64,000 nt of DNA, taken from NCBI RefSeq assembly GCF_014697545.1, contig NZ_JACJSA010000020.1, forward strand, positions 1 through 64,000. The letters are read 5' to 3'. Made by a program: the position numbers and the translations under genes. Under the pieces are notes generated by a model that searched no databases, was not told where the DNA came from, and was given only the letters and a program-made list of their open reading frames with translations. Source of the stretch: Oscillatoria sp. FACHB-1407. Lineage in GTDB: Bacteria > Cyanobacteriota > Cyanobacteriia > Elainellales > Elainellaceae. Positions 19,617 through 28,141 of this stretch are shown piece after piece; positions within the stretch are counted from its first letter, which is position 1, and each line of letters begins with the position of its first letter.

Positions 19617-19792
19617 CCTATTTTCTGCAAACCGTCTTTTACTCCTATCGCAACTGGTCGCTAAGCAAGAGAGTTTAAGAGGCGTTCTTAAATCAAGGCT
19701 CCTCTTGACTCTGCTTACTAGGCTTTCAACGTCTACGGGTCAGCCAATGAAGTTATCTTTCTTATTCTTCAAGGGTGCGAATGAGAGGAGAG

Positions 19793-20614
19793 ATGGTGAA
19801 AAAAATTCTACTGATTGAGGATCAAGGATATGCTCGAAACTTTTTTCTGGAGGGTCTTAAAGGAAAAGGGTTTCATGTGTTTAGCACTAAAAATGGTCGA
19901 ATGGGAATTCAACAGGCGCAGATGCACCTACCAGATTTGATTCTTTGTGACCCGATGTTGCCAGACATTGATGGATACAGTGTTTTGGCTACATTACGCC
20001 AAGATCCACTAACGGCAGGTGTTCCTTTCATTTTTATGACGGCTGAGGAAAACCGAACTGACCTTCGTAAGGCGATGGAGTTGGGAGCAAATGACTATCT
20101 CACCAAACCTTGTACATTAGATGAGTTATTAAGGGCAATCACCACTCAACTAGAGAAGCAGAGCGTTCTCCATCAGTGGTATGCTGCTCGCTCTCAAGGG
20201 ATTGACGATTCAACGGTTACGGCTCCTGTAAAAGCTATAGCGAATTCTCAGATCACGTCTTCGTCTGATCCCCTCTTGAATGAGGTACTTTGCTTTATTG
20301 AAGCAAACTATCACAAACCCATCACTCTCACCGACGTTGCCCAAGCGGTTGGATATTCTCCAGCCTATTTAACAAACCTGATCGGTCGTCAAACCGGACA
20401 AACTGTACAACGCTGGATTATCAATCGCCGAATGGCAGCAGCACGGGCTTTACTTTTAGAAACTGACCAGAATGTAGAACACATTGCAACTCAAGTAGGC
20501 TATCACCATGTAGTTCACTTCTTTCGCCAGTTCCGCAAATTGCACGGTACAAGCCCTCAGGCTTGGCGAACCGCCCAGTCCGCTCAATACAAACAGAACC
20601 AGAAGAATGGTTAG
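19793..20614 (+). CDS. Response regulator with AraC-type DNA-binding domain
   Basis: 273 residues from ATG 19793, chosen because GAGGAG lies just upstream; two earlier in-frame starts exist. The receiver domain (1-120) has the acidic pair IEDQ, phospho-acceptor Asp in LILCDPMLPDIDG, Thr in IFMTAEE and Lys in YLTKPC. After a linker, two helix-turn-helices follow (170-270: ITLTDVAQAVGYSPAYL and VEHIATQVGYHHVVHFFRQF). No sensor kinase lies in the cluster, so it is an orphan whose partner is elsewhere. It probably controls this cluster through the divergent region. Confidence 0.9.
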   Translation: MVKKILLIEDQGYARNFFLEGLKGKGFHVFSTKNGRMGIQQAQMHLPDLILCDPMLPDIDGYSVLATLRQDPLTAGVPFIFMTAEENRTDLRKAMELGANDYLTKPCTLDELLRAITTQLEKQSVLHQWYAARSQGIDDSTVTAPVKAIANSQITSSSDPLLNEVLCFIEANYHKPITLTDVAQAVGYSPAYLTNLIGRQTGQTVQRWIINRRMAAARALLLETDQNVEHIATQVGYHHVVHFFRQFRKLHGTSPQAWRTAQSAQYKQNQKNG

Positions 20615-20640
20615 TCCCAGAAGAATAGTTAGTCTATGTT

Positions 20641-21843
20641 ATGAAACCTGATTTAATCTCAGGAAATAAGCCGCTTCTGAAACCATCCGGACGATGGGTC
20701 ATTGCGGTTACAGTGGTTGCAGCTTTAGCTGTAAGTGGAGCCACGATTCAGTATGTCTTTCGTGCCCAACCTGCACCGAGTCAAGCCAATACTGAATTGG
20801 AAGTCCCTACAGCCGAAGCTGTTTCAGCATTAGGCAGATTAGAGCCAGAAGGAGAGGTAATTTATCTATCGGCTCCTACTGCTCTTAATGGACTGGGCAC
20901 AAGTCGAGTTGCTCAACTGCTGGTCAAGCAGGGTGACGTTGTGAAAGCGGGACAAGTCGTTGCTGTCTTGGATAACGTTAACCAACTGCAAGCCGCTCTG
21001 AAGTTAGCGCAGGAAGAAGTTAACGTTGCTCAGGCAGACCTTGCTCAAGTGGAAGCTGGAGCCCAGACGGGGGAAGTTGAAGCGCAAAAAGCAACGATCG
21101 CCCGTTTGAAAGCAGAGTTAGATGGACAACTCAATACGCAAGATCAGATCATTGCTCGTCTAGAGGCAGAACTGGGCAATAGCCAAACTGAATACCAACG
21201 CTATCGTGAGCTGTATCGCAACGGTGCGGTTACGGCATCTCAACTTGATAGCAAAGAGGTAACTATGACAACGACCCGTGAGCAGCTCAATGAGGCAAAA
21301 GCAAATCGCAGCCGAATGGCGGCAACGATTCAAGAACAAATTAGAGAAGCTCAAGCAACCCTCGATCGGATTATGGAGGTTCGCCCTACCGATATTCAGG
21401 TTGCTCAAGCTGAACTGAATAAAGCGATCGCCAATGTGAATAAAGCCCGTGCAGAATTGGAGCTAGCTTACATTCGATCGCCCCAAGATGGACAGATCCT
21501 GGGAGTTTACACCCGTCCTGGTGAGGTTGTTGGCGATCAGGGCGTTGTTGCCTTAGGGCAAACGGATCAAATGGTTGTGATTGCAGAGGTCTATGAATCA
21601 GATGTCGGCAGATTACAGGTTGGTCAGAAAGCAACTATCAGCAGCAATGCGTTTTCAGGAGAGTTACAAGGCACTATTACTCAAATTGGCTTACAAATTA
21701 ATGCACAAGATATCTTGAGTGTTGACCCAACCGCCAATGTAGACAGTAGAGTGGTTGAGGTCAAAATTCAGCTGGATGCAGCGGACAGCCAACGCGTGTC
21801 GGCGTTCACAAACTTACAAGTCAACGTTGTCATTGATCTTTAA
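20641..21843 (+). CDS. devB: DevB-type membrane fusion protein
   Basis: 400 residues. One N-terminal membrane anchor (about 18-40), then the DevB signature ALGRLEPEGEVIYLSAPT, a lipoyl-like half (VKQGDVVKAGQVVAVLDN), a long coiled-coil hairpin (about 120-280) and the second lipoyl half ending in the beta-barrel. It bridges the DevC/DevA inner-membrane pump and a TolC-type outer-membrane channel. In Anabaena, DevBCA exports heterocyst glycolipids. Here the three genes form an operon with the lipid-biosynthesis enzymes, so the cargo is presumably the cluster's lipid. Confidence 0.93.
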   Translation: MKPDLISGNKPLLKPSGRWVIAVTVVAALAVSGATIQYVFRAQPAPSQANTELEVPTAEAVSALGRLEPEGEVIYLSAPTALNGLGTSRVAQLLVKQGDVVKAGQVVAVLDNVNQLQAALKLAQEEVNVAQADLAQVEAGAQTGEVEAQKATIARLKAELDGQLNTQDQIIARLEAELGNSQTEYQRYRELYRNGAVTASQLDSKEVTMTTTREQLNEAKANRSRMAATIQEQIREAQATLDRIMEVRPTDIQVAQAELNKAIANVNKARAELELAYIRSPQDGQILGVYTRPGEVVGDQGVVALGQTDQMVVIAEVYESDVGRLQVGQKATISSNAFSGELQGTITQIGLQINAQDILSVDPTANVDSRVVEVKIQLDAADSQRVSAFTNLQVNVVIDL

Positions 21844-21859
21844 CAGACCTAAATTAGCA

Positions 21860-23011
21860 ATGTTTGATATCCCCTTAGCATGGCTGCAACTGAGTCGAGA
21901 AAGGCTGCGTCTACTCGTTGCTTTGGCGGGCATTGCCTTTGCCGTGATTTTGATGTTTATGCAGTTGGGGTTTCAAGCTGCCCTTTATGACAGCGCAACT
22001 CGGTTCCATCAAAGTTTGCAGGCCGATATAGTGCTGATTGGTGCACGATCGCGATCGCTCGCATTTATGAGACCTTTTTCGTGGCGGCGGTTATATCAAG
22101 CCTTCAGTGTGGAAGGAGTAGAATCCATCAGTCCTATCTATGTAGGATTTAAGGAGTGGAAAAATCCTGAGAATGGCAGTTTGCGAGTGATTTATGTCTA
22201 CGGATTTGAGCCGGACAAATCTGTCTTTAAACTACCAGAAGTTGCCCAAAATTTAGATCAACTTCGATTGCAAGAAAACATTCTATTTGATCGAGCATCC
22301 CGTAAAGAATACGGTTCCATTGCAACAGAATTTGAACAAGGAGAATCGATTTCCACTGAGTTGGGCGGTAAACAAGTGAACGTAGTCGGTTTGTTTACCC
22401 TGGGTCCTTCTTTTGGAGCAGATGGCAACATCATCATGAGTGATTTAAATTTTCTCAATATATTCACAGATCGTAAATTAGGAGAAATTGATATTGGTTT
22501 GATTCAATTGAAATCAGGTGCTGATGTTGAAACGGTTGCTCAAACGATGAGAAGCAGTTATCCCAATGATGTAAAGGTTTTAACTCATCAAGGCTTTATT
22601 GAATTTGAGAAAAATTATTGGAAAACCAGTACAGCCATTGGCTTTATCTTTACCCTCGGTGTAGGGATGGGCTTCATTGTTGGCACCGTGATCGTCTATC
22701 AAATTCTATATACAGATGTCTCAGATCATCTGGCGGAATATGCAACGCTAAAAGCAATGGGATATAAGAATTTATATTTGGAGTTTGTTGTTTTTCAAGA
22801 AGCAATTATATTAGCTGTTTTGGGATATATTCCTGGATTTGCACTTTCACTGGGGCTGTATGACTTAACTAAAAGTGCGACATTTTTACCTTTGGGCATG
22901 ACGATCGGGCGAATCTTTTCCATCCTAATTCTGACTGTATTAATGTGCTTTATCTCAGGTTTGATTGCCATGCGTAAGTTACGTAAGGCGGACCCTGCCG
23001 ATATCTTTTGA
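21860..23011 (+). CDS. devC: DevC-type ABC permease
   Basis: 383 residues from ATG 21860, followed by FDIPLAWLQLSRERLRLL, the usual DevC N-terminus. A longer frame running into devB is spurious. It is a MacB-like permease: one N-terminal helix (about 17-40), a large periplasmic domain, and three C-terminal helices from about residue 260. It works with DevA and DevB. It starts 16 bases after devB, so co-translation is likely. Confidence 0.93.
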   Translation: MFDIPLAWLQLSRERLRLLVALAGIAFAVILMFMQLGFQAALYDSATRFHQSLQADIVLIGARSRSLAFMRPFSWRRLYQAFSVEGVESISPIYVGFKEWKNPENGSLRVIYVYGFEPDKSVFKLPEVAQNLDQLRLQENILFDRASRKEYGSIATEFEQGESISTELGGKQVNVVGLFTLGPSFGADGNIIMSDLNFLNIFTDRKLGEIDIGLIQLKSGADVETVAQTMRSSYPNDVKVLTHQGFIEFEKNYWKTSTAIGFIFTLGVGMGFIVGTVIVYQILYTDVSDHLAEYATLKAMGYKNLYLEFVVFQEAIILAVLGYIPGFALSLGLYDLTKSATFLPLGMTIGRIFSILILTVLMCFISGLIAMRKLRKADPADIF

Positions 23012-23084
23012 TCATCTAATGAGGTAGTGCATATCACCTCCACTACCTCACTTCACCCAAAGAAATGCATGGAAAGTGCTGAGT

Positions 23085-23780
23085 ATGGAGCAGTTCGTTG
23101 TATCAGTCAAAAACTTGAGTCATTACTTTGGGCAGGGTGTGTTACGCAAACCTGTTTTATCAAATATCAATTTGGACGTTTCACCTGGCGAAATCGTCAT
23201 TCTATCAGGGCCGTCTGGCTCAGGTAAGACGACATTGTTAACTCTAATTGGGGGATTGCGATCGCTCCACGAAGGAAGTCTCAAGGTATTTGGTCAGGAA
23301 TTGCAGGGAGTCAGTGAAGCCCAATTAATCAAAATTCGACGCTATATTGGCTACATTTTTCAAGCTCATAACCTGTTGCGTTCCTTAACAGCACGACAAA
23401 ATGTGCAAATGGCTATTCGGCTTGATGAAAACATTTCGGCTGAAGAAGCTCGTATCAAATCAGAAATGATGCTTGCGTCGGTTGGGTTGGAACATCGGGT
23501 CAATTACTACCCCGATAACTTATCTGGAGGACAAAAACAACGAGTTGCGATCGCCCGTGCCCTTGCATGTCACCCTAAGTTGGTTCTAGCGGATGAACCA
23601 ACGGCAGCGTTAGATAGTAAGTCAGGACGCGATGTTGTCAATTTAATGCAGCGATTAGTTAAAGAGCAGGGATGTGCAGTCCTGATGGTGACTCACGACA
23701 ATCGCATTCTTGATATTGCCGATCGCATTGTTTACATGGAAGACGGCGAACTGAGTACAGACACTCACTTGAGGAAATAG
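23085..23780 (+). CDS. devA: DevA-type ABC ATP-binding protein
   Basis: 231 residues from ATG 23085, preceded by GGAAAG. Walker A is GPSGSGKTTL, the Q-loop is YIFQAHNL, the signature is LSGGQKQRVAIARAL, Walker B is LVLADEPTAALD and the H-loop is VTHD. It is a MacB/LolD-type ATPase driving the DevC permease. It lies 73 bases after devC and 2 bases before the thioesterase gene. Confidence 0.94.
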   Translation: MEQFVVSVKNLSHYFGQGVLRKPVLSNINLDVSPGEIVILSGPSGSGKTTLLTLIGGLRSLHEGSLKVFGQELQGVSEAQLIKIRRYIGYIFQAHNLLRSLTARQNVQMAIRLDENISAEEARIKSEMMLASVGLEHRVNYYPDNLSGGQKQRVAIARALACHPKLVLADEPTAALDSKSGRDVVNLMQRLVKEQGCAVLMVTHDNRILDIADRIVYMEDGELSTDTHLRK

Positions 23781-23782
23781 GG

Positions 23783-24547
23783 ATGCTAATATCAACGCCA
23801 AAATCAAACAATTGGGTGAAACGTCCAAATCCAAACCCCAACGCCACTCTTCGCTTATTTTGCTTTCCGTATGCGGGAGCCGGAGCATCCATCTTTCGTC
23901 ACTGGTCAGCAAATCTGCCTCCCTATGTAGAAGTTTGTCCTATTCAGCTTCCGGGGCGAGAAGAGCGCATCAAGGAATCGCTGTTTACCCAGCTTCCTCC
24001 CCTGGTTCAAACCCTGGCACACTCCCTCCAAGGCTATTTAGATATACCGTTTGCCTTTTTTGGTCACAGTCTGGGGGGACTCATTAGTTTTGAGCTTGCT
24101 CGTCAACTCCGCATTCAACAGTCTCCAGAACCAATTCATCTGTTTATTTCTGGTCGTCGTGCTCCGCAAGCAAGCGATCGCAATCCGCTCCTGCACACCT
24201 TACCAGAATCCGAATTTTTGCAAGAGTTGCGCTCCTTAAATAGAACACCCGAAAAAGTGTTAACCAACTCAGAATTAATGCAGCTATTATTACCGATCCT
24301 AAGAGCAGATTTCTCGATCTGCGAAACCTATACTTATCTGGATGAACCTCCTCTCGATTGTTCTATCTCCGTTTTAGGTGGATTAGACGATGCAGGAGAA
24401 CCCATAGAGTTACTTGAGCTTTGGAGATCACAAACCCGGTCTTCATTCTCAATGTATTTATTTCCTGGTGATCACTTTTTTCTACACAGAAGTCAACAGC
24501 TCCTGCTAGAAACACTTGATAATCAATTATGTCAGCTTGCAGATTGA
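23783..24547 (+). CDS. Type II (editing) thioesterase
   Basis: A 254-residue alpha/beta-hydrolase. LFCFPYAGAGASIF and LPGREERI open the fold; FFGHSLGGLISFELAR holds the nucleophile Ser; GLDDAGE holds the Asp and FPGDHFFLH the His. Such stand-alone thioesterases clear stalled or mis-primed acyl groups from carrier proteins in PKS/NRPS systems. It closes the plus arm, translationally coupled to devA. The PKS already has a reductase for release, so an editing role is more likely than product release. Confidence 0.93.
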   Translation: MLISTPKSNNWVKRPNPNPNATLRLFCFPYAGAGASIFRHWSANLPPYVEVCPIQLPGREERIKESLFTQLPPLVQTLAHSLQGYLDIPFAFFGHSLGGLISFELARQLRIQQSPEPIHLFISGRRAPQASDRNPLLHTLPESEFLQELRSLNRTPEKVLTNSELMQLLLPILRADFSICETYTYLDEPPLDCSISVLGGLDDAGEPIELLELWRSQTRSSFSMYLFPGDHFFLHRSQQLLLETLDNQLCQLAD

Positions 24548-24767
24548 CTTAGAGTGAGTGCTACGATACGGTCTCTACCTCTAGGGATTGATAGGATTAA
24601 CCTTGCGATCGCTCTGTTAGTTTTAGCGAACAAATCATCTTAAAACTCCTTCGATTTACAAGGAATATTTTTCAGCGGCACTTTGTTAAAGAAATCTAAC
24701 AAGCTGATGGATTTCAAGATTCCCCTGCATATTTTGGAGATGGCTGTGAGGAACTTGACCACCAGCG

Positions 24768-24932
24768 ATGAAAAAAGACCTTAATTACTACGCTAAAAAG
24801 TTCGCAAAGCTCAATGTTAACCGAAATCATGGGGTGAACGCTCCGCACAAGCCAATCCTGTTACTGGCGGTGATAGAACTGATTGAACAGAGTAAGATTT
24901 GTGACTTAAGCCAAGCCTTTGCCGCTCAATAA
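24768..24932 (+). pseudogene. Truncated HNH-type restriction endonuclease-like gene
   Basis: The frame from ATG 24768 reads MKKDLNYYAKKFAKLNVN and then HGVNAPHKPILLLAVIELIE, the N-terminus of a family of putative HNH restriction endonucleases normally about 300 residues long. It stops after 54 codons, and no HNH part follows. Bases 24548-24767 and 24933-25130 show no convincing gene. It is debris of a defence gene, marking the start of an accessory region. Confidence 0.6.
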
Positions 24933-25130
24933 GGCATCCTTTTGCCAAAGTCCAAGCTGAAATGCTGATTCTTTCATTGAATGATTGCCTCAGTTTCCTA
25001 CCCAATTCAGTCATCTCCTTGCCGAGAGTTCAAATCTTGAGCAACCCTTTGCCGAAAGTGCAACTCATGCCTATAAAATTTGCTTATACCTTTGGATGCC
25101 AGTCTGAAGGGAACTGTCTAGATTGACGCA

Positions 25131-26249
25131 TTACGCTTTGATGGTCTTGAATCGCGCAATCAAGGCAGGACGATTTTGGTACTTTGACTTAAGCTGCTCA
25201 AAGCGTTGGGTAAATTCGGGTAATCGTCCTTGATGTTCTGCCAGATCACACAGATCGATCAGTAGAGTGGTGGCTTCATCATAGGGTTTAGCCTGCTTCA
25301 ACTCAATCAGTTCGACCACTCGTTTCCAGGTTTGGGCTTCTTTCGGTGCCAGGGCTTCCAGTTCCTTAATGCGCTTTTTTCTTGCGGCATTCTGTTCCTG
25401 TTGGTGACGTTTCTTTCTAATGGTTTCGGCAATTTCTTGCAGTTCAGAGAAACGTCGATGTCCTGAGTTCGATTGAGGCGCGGATTGAGTTACGCCTGCG
25501 AGTTCCTTTAAGCGATGAATGAGTTGCAGATCAACGTGCGGTTCTCGTCGCACCAGTTTCAGCAAGAATTCCTGCTTTTCGTCTGCTGATAGTTCCTCTA
25601 ACCAATTTTCTAGGGGGGGTTCTGAGATCGGCTTCTGGCGATCGCTTGCCTGGGCTGCCGCAGCAACTAAATCCGGATTAAGCTCAACCAGTTCGATAAA
25701 CGCTTGTAGCGATTCAGAAAGCTTGTCCAGGTTGGGCGGAATGGGCGGTTCAACGGGATCATCTTCCAGAGTATTTCCTGCAAGATAGGGTGCTGTTCGC
25801 AGCCAAACCAGGTATAGCAGACGTAAATCGCCGTTCAACAGTTCGTCTCGAAGCGGCAATAAACGTGGCATCCATCCTTCACCCTCAATCCAACCACCAA
25901 TACCTTCCTCTTCGTTAATCTGGACATCTAGAATGATGTACTGGGAGGTCGTTGAAACAGTCACCGTGTCGGGAAGGTCGTAAGGCTGAAACCAGTTTGG
26001 GTTAGCGATCGCCTTCGGAAACCGAAACATCAGTTGCCAGGTGCCCCAGTTGGCGATGTAGAACATCATGTCAAAGTACTGGGTTAGTACTTTCTCTGAA
26101 TTACCCCGAAAGTTGCCATAATTGTAGAGAAATATGGCTTGATTGGGTGTAAGTTGAACCCGACTAGAGAGCTTGCGGATTTCGTCCTGCTCTTTCTTCG
26201 TCAGGGGGCGATCGATCGCCTGAAACTCATAATACTGATATTCACTCAT
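25131..26249 (-). CDS. Conserved protein of unknown function, about 370 residues
   Basis: 372 residues from ATG 26249 (MSEYQYYEFQAIDRPL); a 12-residue longer frame starts at 26285. The opening, including SRVQLTPNQA, NYGNF and QYFDMMFYIANWGTWQLMFR, matches a widespread hypothetical family that I cannot name with certainty. The C-terminal half is charged and probably helical (REPHVDLQLIHRLKELAG, RKKRHQQEQNAARKKRIKEL). It overlaps the end of the upstream small gene by 8 bases (ATGAGTGA), so the two are translationally coupled and probably interact. No catalytic motif seen. Confidence 0.75.
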   Translation of the reverse strand: MSEYQYYEFQAIDRPLTKKEQDEIRKLSSRVQLTPNQAIFLYNYGNFRGNSEKVLTQYFDMMFYIANWGTWQLMFRFPKAIANPNWFQPYDLPDTVTVSTTSQYIILDVQINEEEGIGGWIEGEGWMPRLLPLRDELLNGDLRLLYLVWLRTAPYLAGNTLEDDPVEPPIPPNLDKLSESLQAFIELVELNPDLVAAAAQASDRQKPISEPPLENWLEELSADEKQEFLLKLVRREPHVDLQLIHRLKELAGVTQSAPQSNSGHRRFSELQEIAETIRKKRHQQEQNAARKKRIKELEALAPKEAQTWKRVVELIELKQAKPYDEATTLLIDLCDLAEHQGRLPEFTQRFEQLKSKYQNRPALIARFKTIKA

Positions 26250-26559
26250 TGGCAGTTTCCCGTGCTTTTTTAGGAAATGAAACACTCATATCTTGATAAC
26301 CTTCAAGATTAACTGTCCAAAATTTAAACTCGCTCCAAATATCATCAATGACTTTATACTGAGCTGCTGTTTTCATGGTGAAATTGGTAATCAGAGCAAT
26401 GCGTTCACGGAGTGTCTCTGTTGCCGTAGCCGCTCCAAAGGAGCTAAGAGAACCGCCTGCTTGAGTAGTTTGTACAGTTATGCTTTTTGGATTATTCGTT
26501 AGCTTAGATGCTGCATTTCTCAAGCTATCAATTTTGCAGTAAATTGAGTGTTTTTGCAT
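26242..26559 (-). CDS. Small protein coupled to the unknown 372-residue protein
   Basis: 105 residues from ATG 26559. No signal peptide or membrane helix; rich in Thr, Ser and Lys. I do not recognise it. It is kept because its stop overlaps the start of the next gene by 8 bases, and because it remains open over the whole length ahead of a clearly conserved gene. It could be a chance frame. Confidence 0.45.
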   Translation of the reverse strand: MQKHSIYCKIDSLRNAASKLTNNPKSITVQTTQAGGSLSSFGAATATETLRERIALITNFTMKTAAQYKVIDDIWSEFKFWTVNLEGYQDMSVSFPKKARETANE

Positions 26560-26582
26560 TCAGGTTGACAATCCACATGACT

Positions 26583-26674
26583 GGGCGTACACAATCCCGC
26601 TGCACCGGAACGTATCAATATGATCGGTTGAGTTGCAGAGGTTATCTGTGCCCGGTGAGCGCGGTCGTTAGCTG
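26583..26674 (+). other. attC-like imperfect hairpin A
   Basis: The left arm GCGTACACAATCCCGCTG then CACCGG (26585-26608) pairs imperfectly with CCGGTGAGCGCGGTCGTTAG (26652-26671). Stem pieces GCACCGG/CCGGTG and CCCGC/GCGGT are separated by bulges, as in integron attC sites. It precedes the plus-strand gene at 26890. Together with hairpins B and C it delimits two cassette-like units. Bases 26675-26889 hold nothing else. Confidence 0.4.
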
Positions 26675-26889
26675 GCTCCGTACACAGGTCTTGCACTCGT
26701 CGGTAAGAACGATCAGCATAACCATCAACGCTCTGGATAAAGATTCTGAGAAGTTGTAGTGAAGAGGAATGATATTTCTCTAGATGTGGGTAAAAAACCT
26801 GTATCTTAAAAATGTTGAGCTATATTATCTCAATCAGCTATTGAGATACTGAATTCAGCTTCCTTCAAGTCTAATTTGAGTAAAGAGTC

Positions 26890-27339
26890 GTGAGTAAAAT
26901 TTTCTTTCTTTCTTCATCCCTCTTAGTTTCAACGATAGTAATTTTTGTACAACTAAAACCTGCTCAAGCTTGCCTAGTAGCTCCCTGCCCAATTGACAGT
27001 GCAGGGGGTGTAAGCATCATGAATAATATTCAGTCAGGTAGGAGTTTTACAGTAATCTTTGACCAAGTAGGAAATAGGTTCAATGATTCTGGCTGGACAG
27101 GCGATACAGATCCTATGGGCACATTAAGAGTTGGAGAGACTTATCAAGTTACATATTCTAGAGGTAGGTTCACAACTCGAGGATTTAACGAGCAGAGCAA
27201 CTCAGTGATTAGTGCCACGTATAGCAACGCGAACCTAAGCAGGGGACAAATCTCACTGTGGGGACGTATATACACTTTTGATGGAAGTAATAACGTGTAT
27301 GACCCTCAATTTGGTTTAGTGGGAACTCTCCGTTTCTAG
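26890..27339 (+). CDS. Small secreted protein of unknown function
   Basis: 149 residues from a GTG at 26890, with AAAGAG upstream. The signal peptide is MSKIFFLSSSLLVSTIVIFV to about residue 28 (QACLV). The mature part is Gly/Asn/Thr-rich and predicted beta (GRFTTRGFNEQSNS, WGRIYTFDGSNNVYDPQFG), with two nearby cysteines (CLVAPC). I do not recognise the family. It lies between attC-like hairpins A and B, so it may be a mobile gene cassette. Confidence 0.65.
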   Translation: MSKIFFLSSSLLVSTIVIFVQLKPAQACLVAPCPIDSAGGVSIMNNIQSGRSFTVIFDQVGNRFNDSGWTGDTDPMGTLRVGETYQVTYSRGRFTTRGFNEQSNSVISATYSNANLSRGQISLWGRIYTFDGSNNVYDPQFGLVGTLRF

Positions 27340-27367
27340 TGAGTCTTCGTCCCATTTAGCAAACATA

Positions 27368-27452
27368 CCCTAACAATCTATTCGAGCAGTGCGTGAAGGT
27401 ATATTTTTTTCGCTTGAACGAAATCTGTCGCCGCTCAATTTTGCTGTTGGGC
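27368..27452 (+). other. attC-like imperfect hairpin B
   Basis: Starts CCCTAACAATCTATTCGAGC and ends CGCTCAATTTTGCTGTTGGGC, where GTTGGGC fits the GTTRRRY core. Both ends resemble the ends of classical attC elements (for example TAACAATTCATTCAAGC). It starts 29 bases after the stop of the secreted-protein gene, the expected position for a cassette recombination site. Confidence 0.45.
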
Positions 27453-27612
27453 TGCTTCATATCTTGGTGGGGACGGTGCAAAGGCTACCTATAGGCATCG
27501 AAGGCTAATCTACTTCGAGGTTGTCTGTGTGGCATTCCTTTGAACACTTGGAAGCGATCGCACAAAAAAGAATTACGGCATAAAATCAAGGCATAGTCTC
27601 ATTTAACAAGAT

Positions 27613-27816
27613 ATGCTAAAAACGCTCTGGGCTACGGTTCGGCAAGGAAAGATTGAGCTATTGGAGTCAGCAGAACTACCGGAAGGGGTAAGGGTATTGG
27701 TGACAGTTTTACCGAACGACGAGGCTGAGTTTTGGTTGAACGCAAGCCAAACCTCACTTGATGCAGTTTGGGATAATGCTGAGGATGATGTGTATGCCCA
27801 GCTACTCCAAGCATGA
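27613..27816 (+). CDS. Antitoxin of a MazF-type toxin-antitoxin pair
   Basis: 67 residues. RQGKIELLESAELPEGVRVL and VTVLPND followed by EFWLNASQTSLDAVWDN match small cyanobacterial antitoxins with an AbrB/DUF104-like N-terminus that precede MazF/PemK toxins. It overlaps the toxin start by 23 bases, the usual coupling. The N-terminal part should bind DNA and autoregulate, while the acidic C-terminal tail blocks the toxin. Confidence 0.85.
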   Translation: MLKTLWATVRQGKIELLESAELPEGVRVLVTVLPNDEAEFWLNASQTSLDAVWDNAEDDVYAQLLQA

Positions 27817-28111
27817 CGTTATTTTAGTGCGCTATCCCTTCTCGGATTTGTCGAGTTCAAAGGTAAGACCTGCTGTTGTTGTAAGTACAGCACATCCATC
27901 TCAAGACATTCTCATTACTCCTCTGACAAGCAAAACAAGTTCATTACTGGCAGGAGAGTTTGTGTTGTCTGAGTGGGCAGCAGCAGGATTGAACGTAGCA
28001 ACCGCAGTCAAAAGAGGCGTGTACACAGTACATGAAAGTTTGGTAATCAAAGTGATTGGTCAGTTGGCTAAGGTTGATACCAACCAACTTGAGCAATCCT
28101 TGCGAGGATAG
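27794..28111 (+). CDS. MazF/PemK-type endoribonuclease toxin
   Basis: 105 residues from ATG 27794, with GAGG upstream; the open frame extends further 5' but inside the antitoxin. MPSYSKHDVILVRYPFSDL, KVRPAVVVST and DILITPLTSK are the conserved PemK/MazF strands, with the RPA(V)V segment and a Ser/Thr-rich active-site loop. It cleaves mRNA at specific short sequences when free of its antitoxin. With the antitoxin it lies between attC-like hairpins B and C; TA pairs are common cassette cargo. Confidence 0.9.
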   Translation: MPSYSKHDVILVRYPFSDLSSSKVRPAVVVSTAHPSQDILITPLTSKTSSLLAGEFVLSEWAAAGLNVATAVKRGVYTVHESLVIKVIGQLAKVDTNQLEQSLRG

Positions 28112-28141
28112 TTAGGCTTGTAGGATATTCCAGCAGCCACA

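Noticed and set aside
4482-24547. Cluster as a canonical heterocyst glycolipid (hgl) island
   Set aside because: DevBCA and the reductase fit, but the FAAL, free ACP and CylC-like gene are not part of hgl, and the hglC/hglD/hglF/hglG set is absent.
24817-25014. 65-codon minus-strand frame over the truncated HNH gene
   Set aside because: Antisense shadow of the recognisable HNH N-terminus.
26583-26674. Hairpin A as a tRNA gene
   Set aside because: No T-loop GTTCRA, no acceptor stem pairing and no plausible anticodon arm.
26508-26759. 83-codon plus-strand frame across hairpin A
   Set aside because: It overlaps the start of the minus-strand small gene, runs through the palindrome and has no ribosome-binding site.
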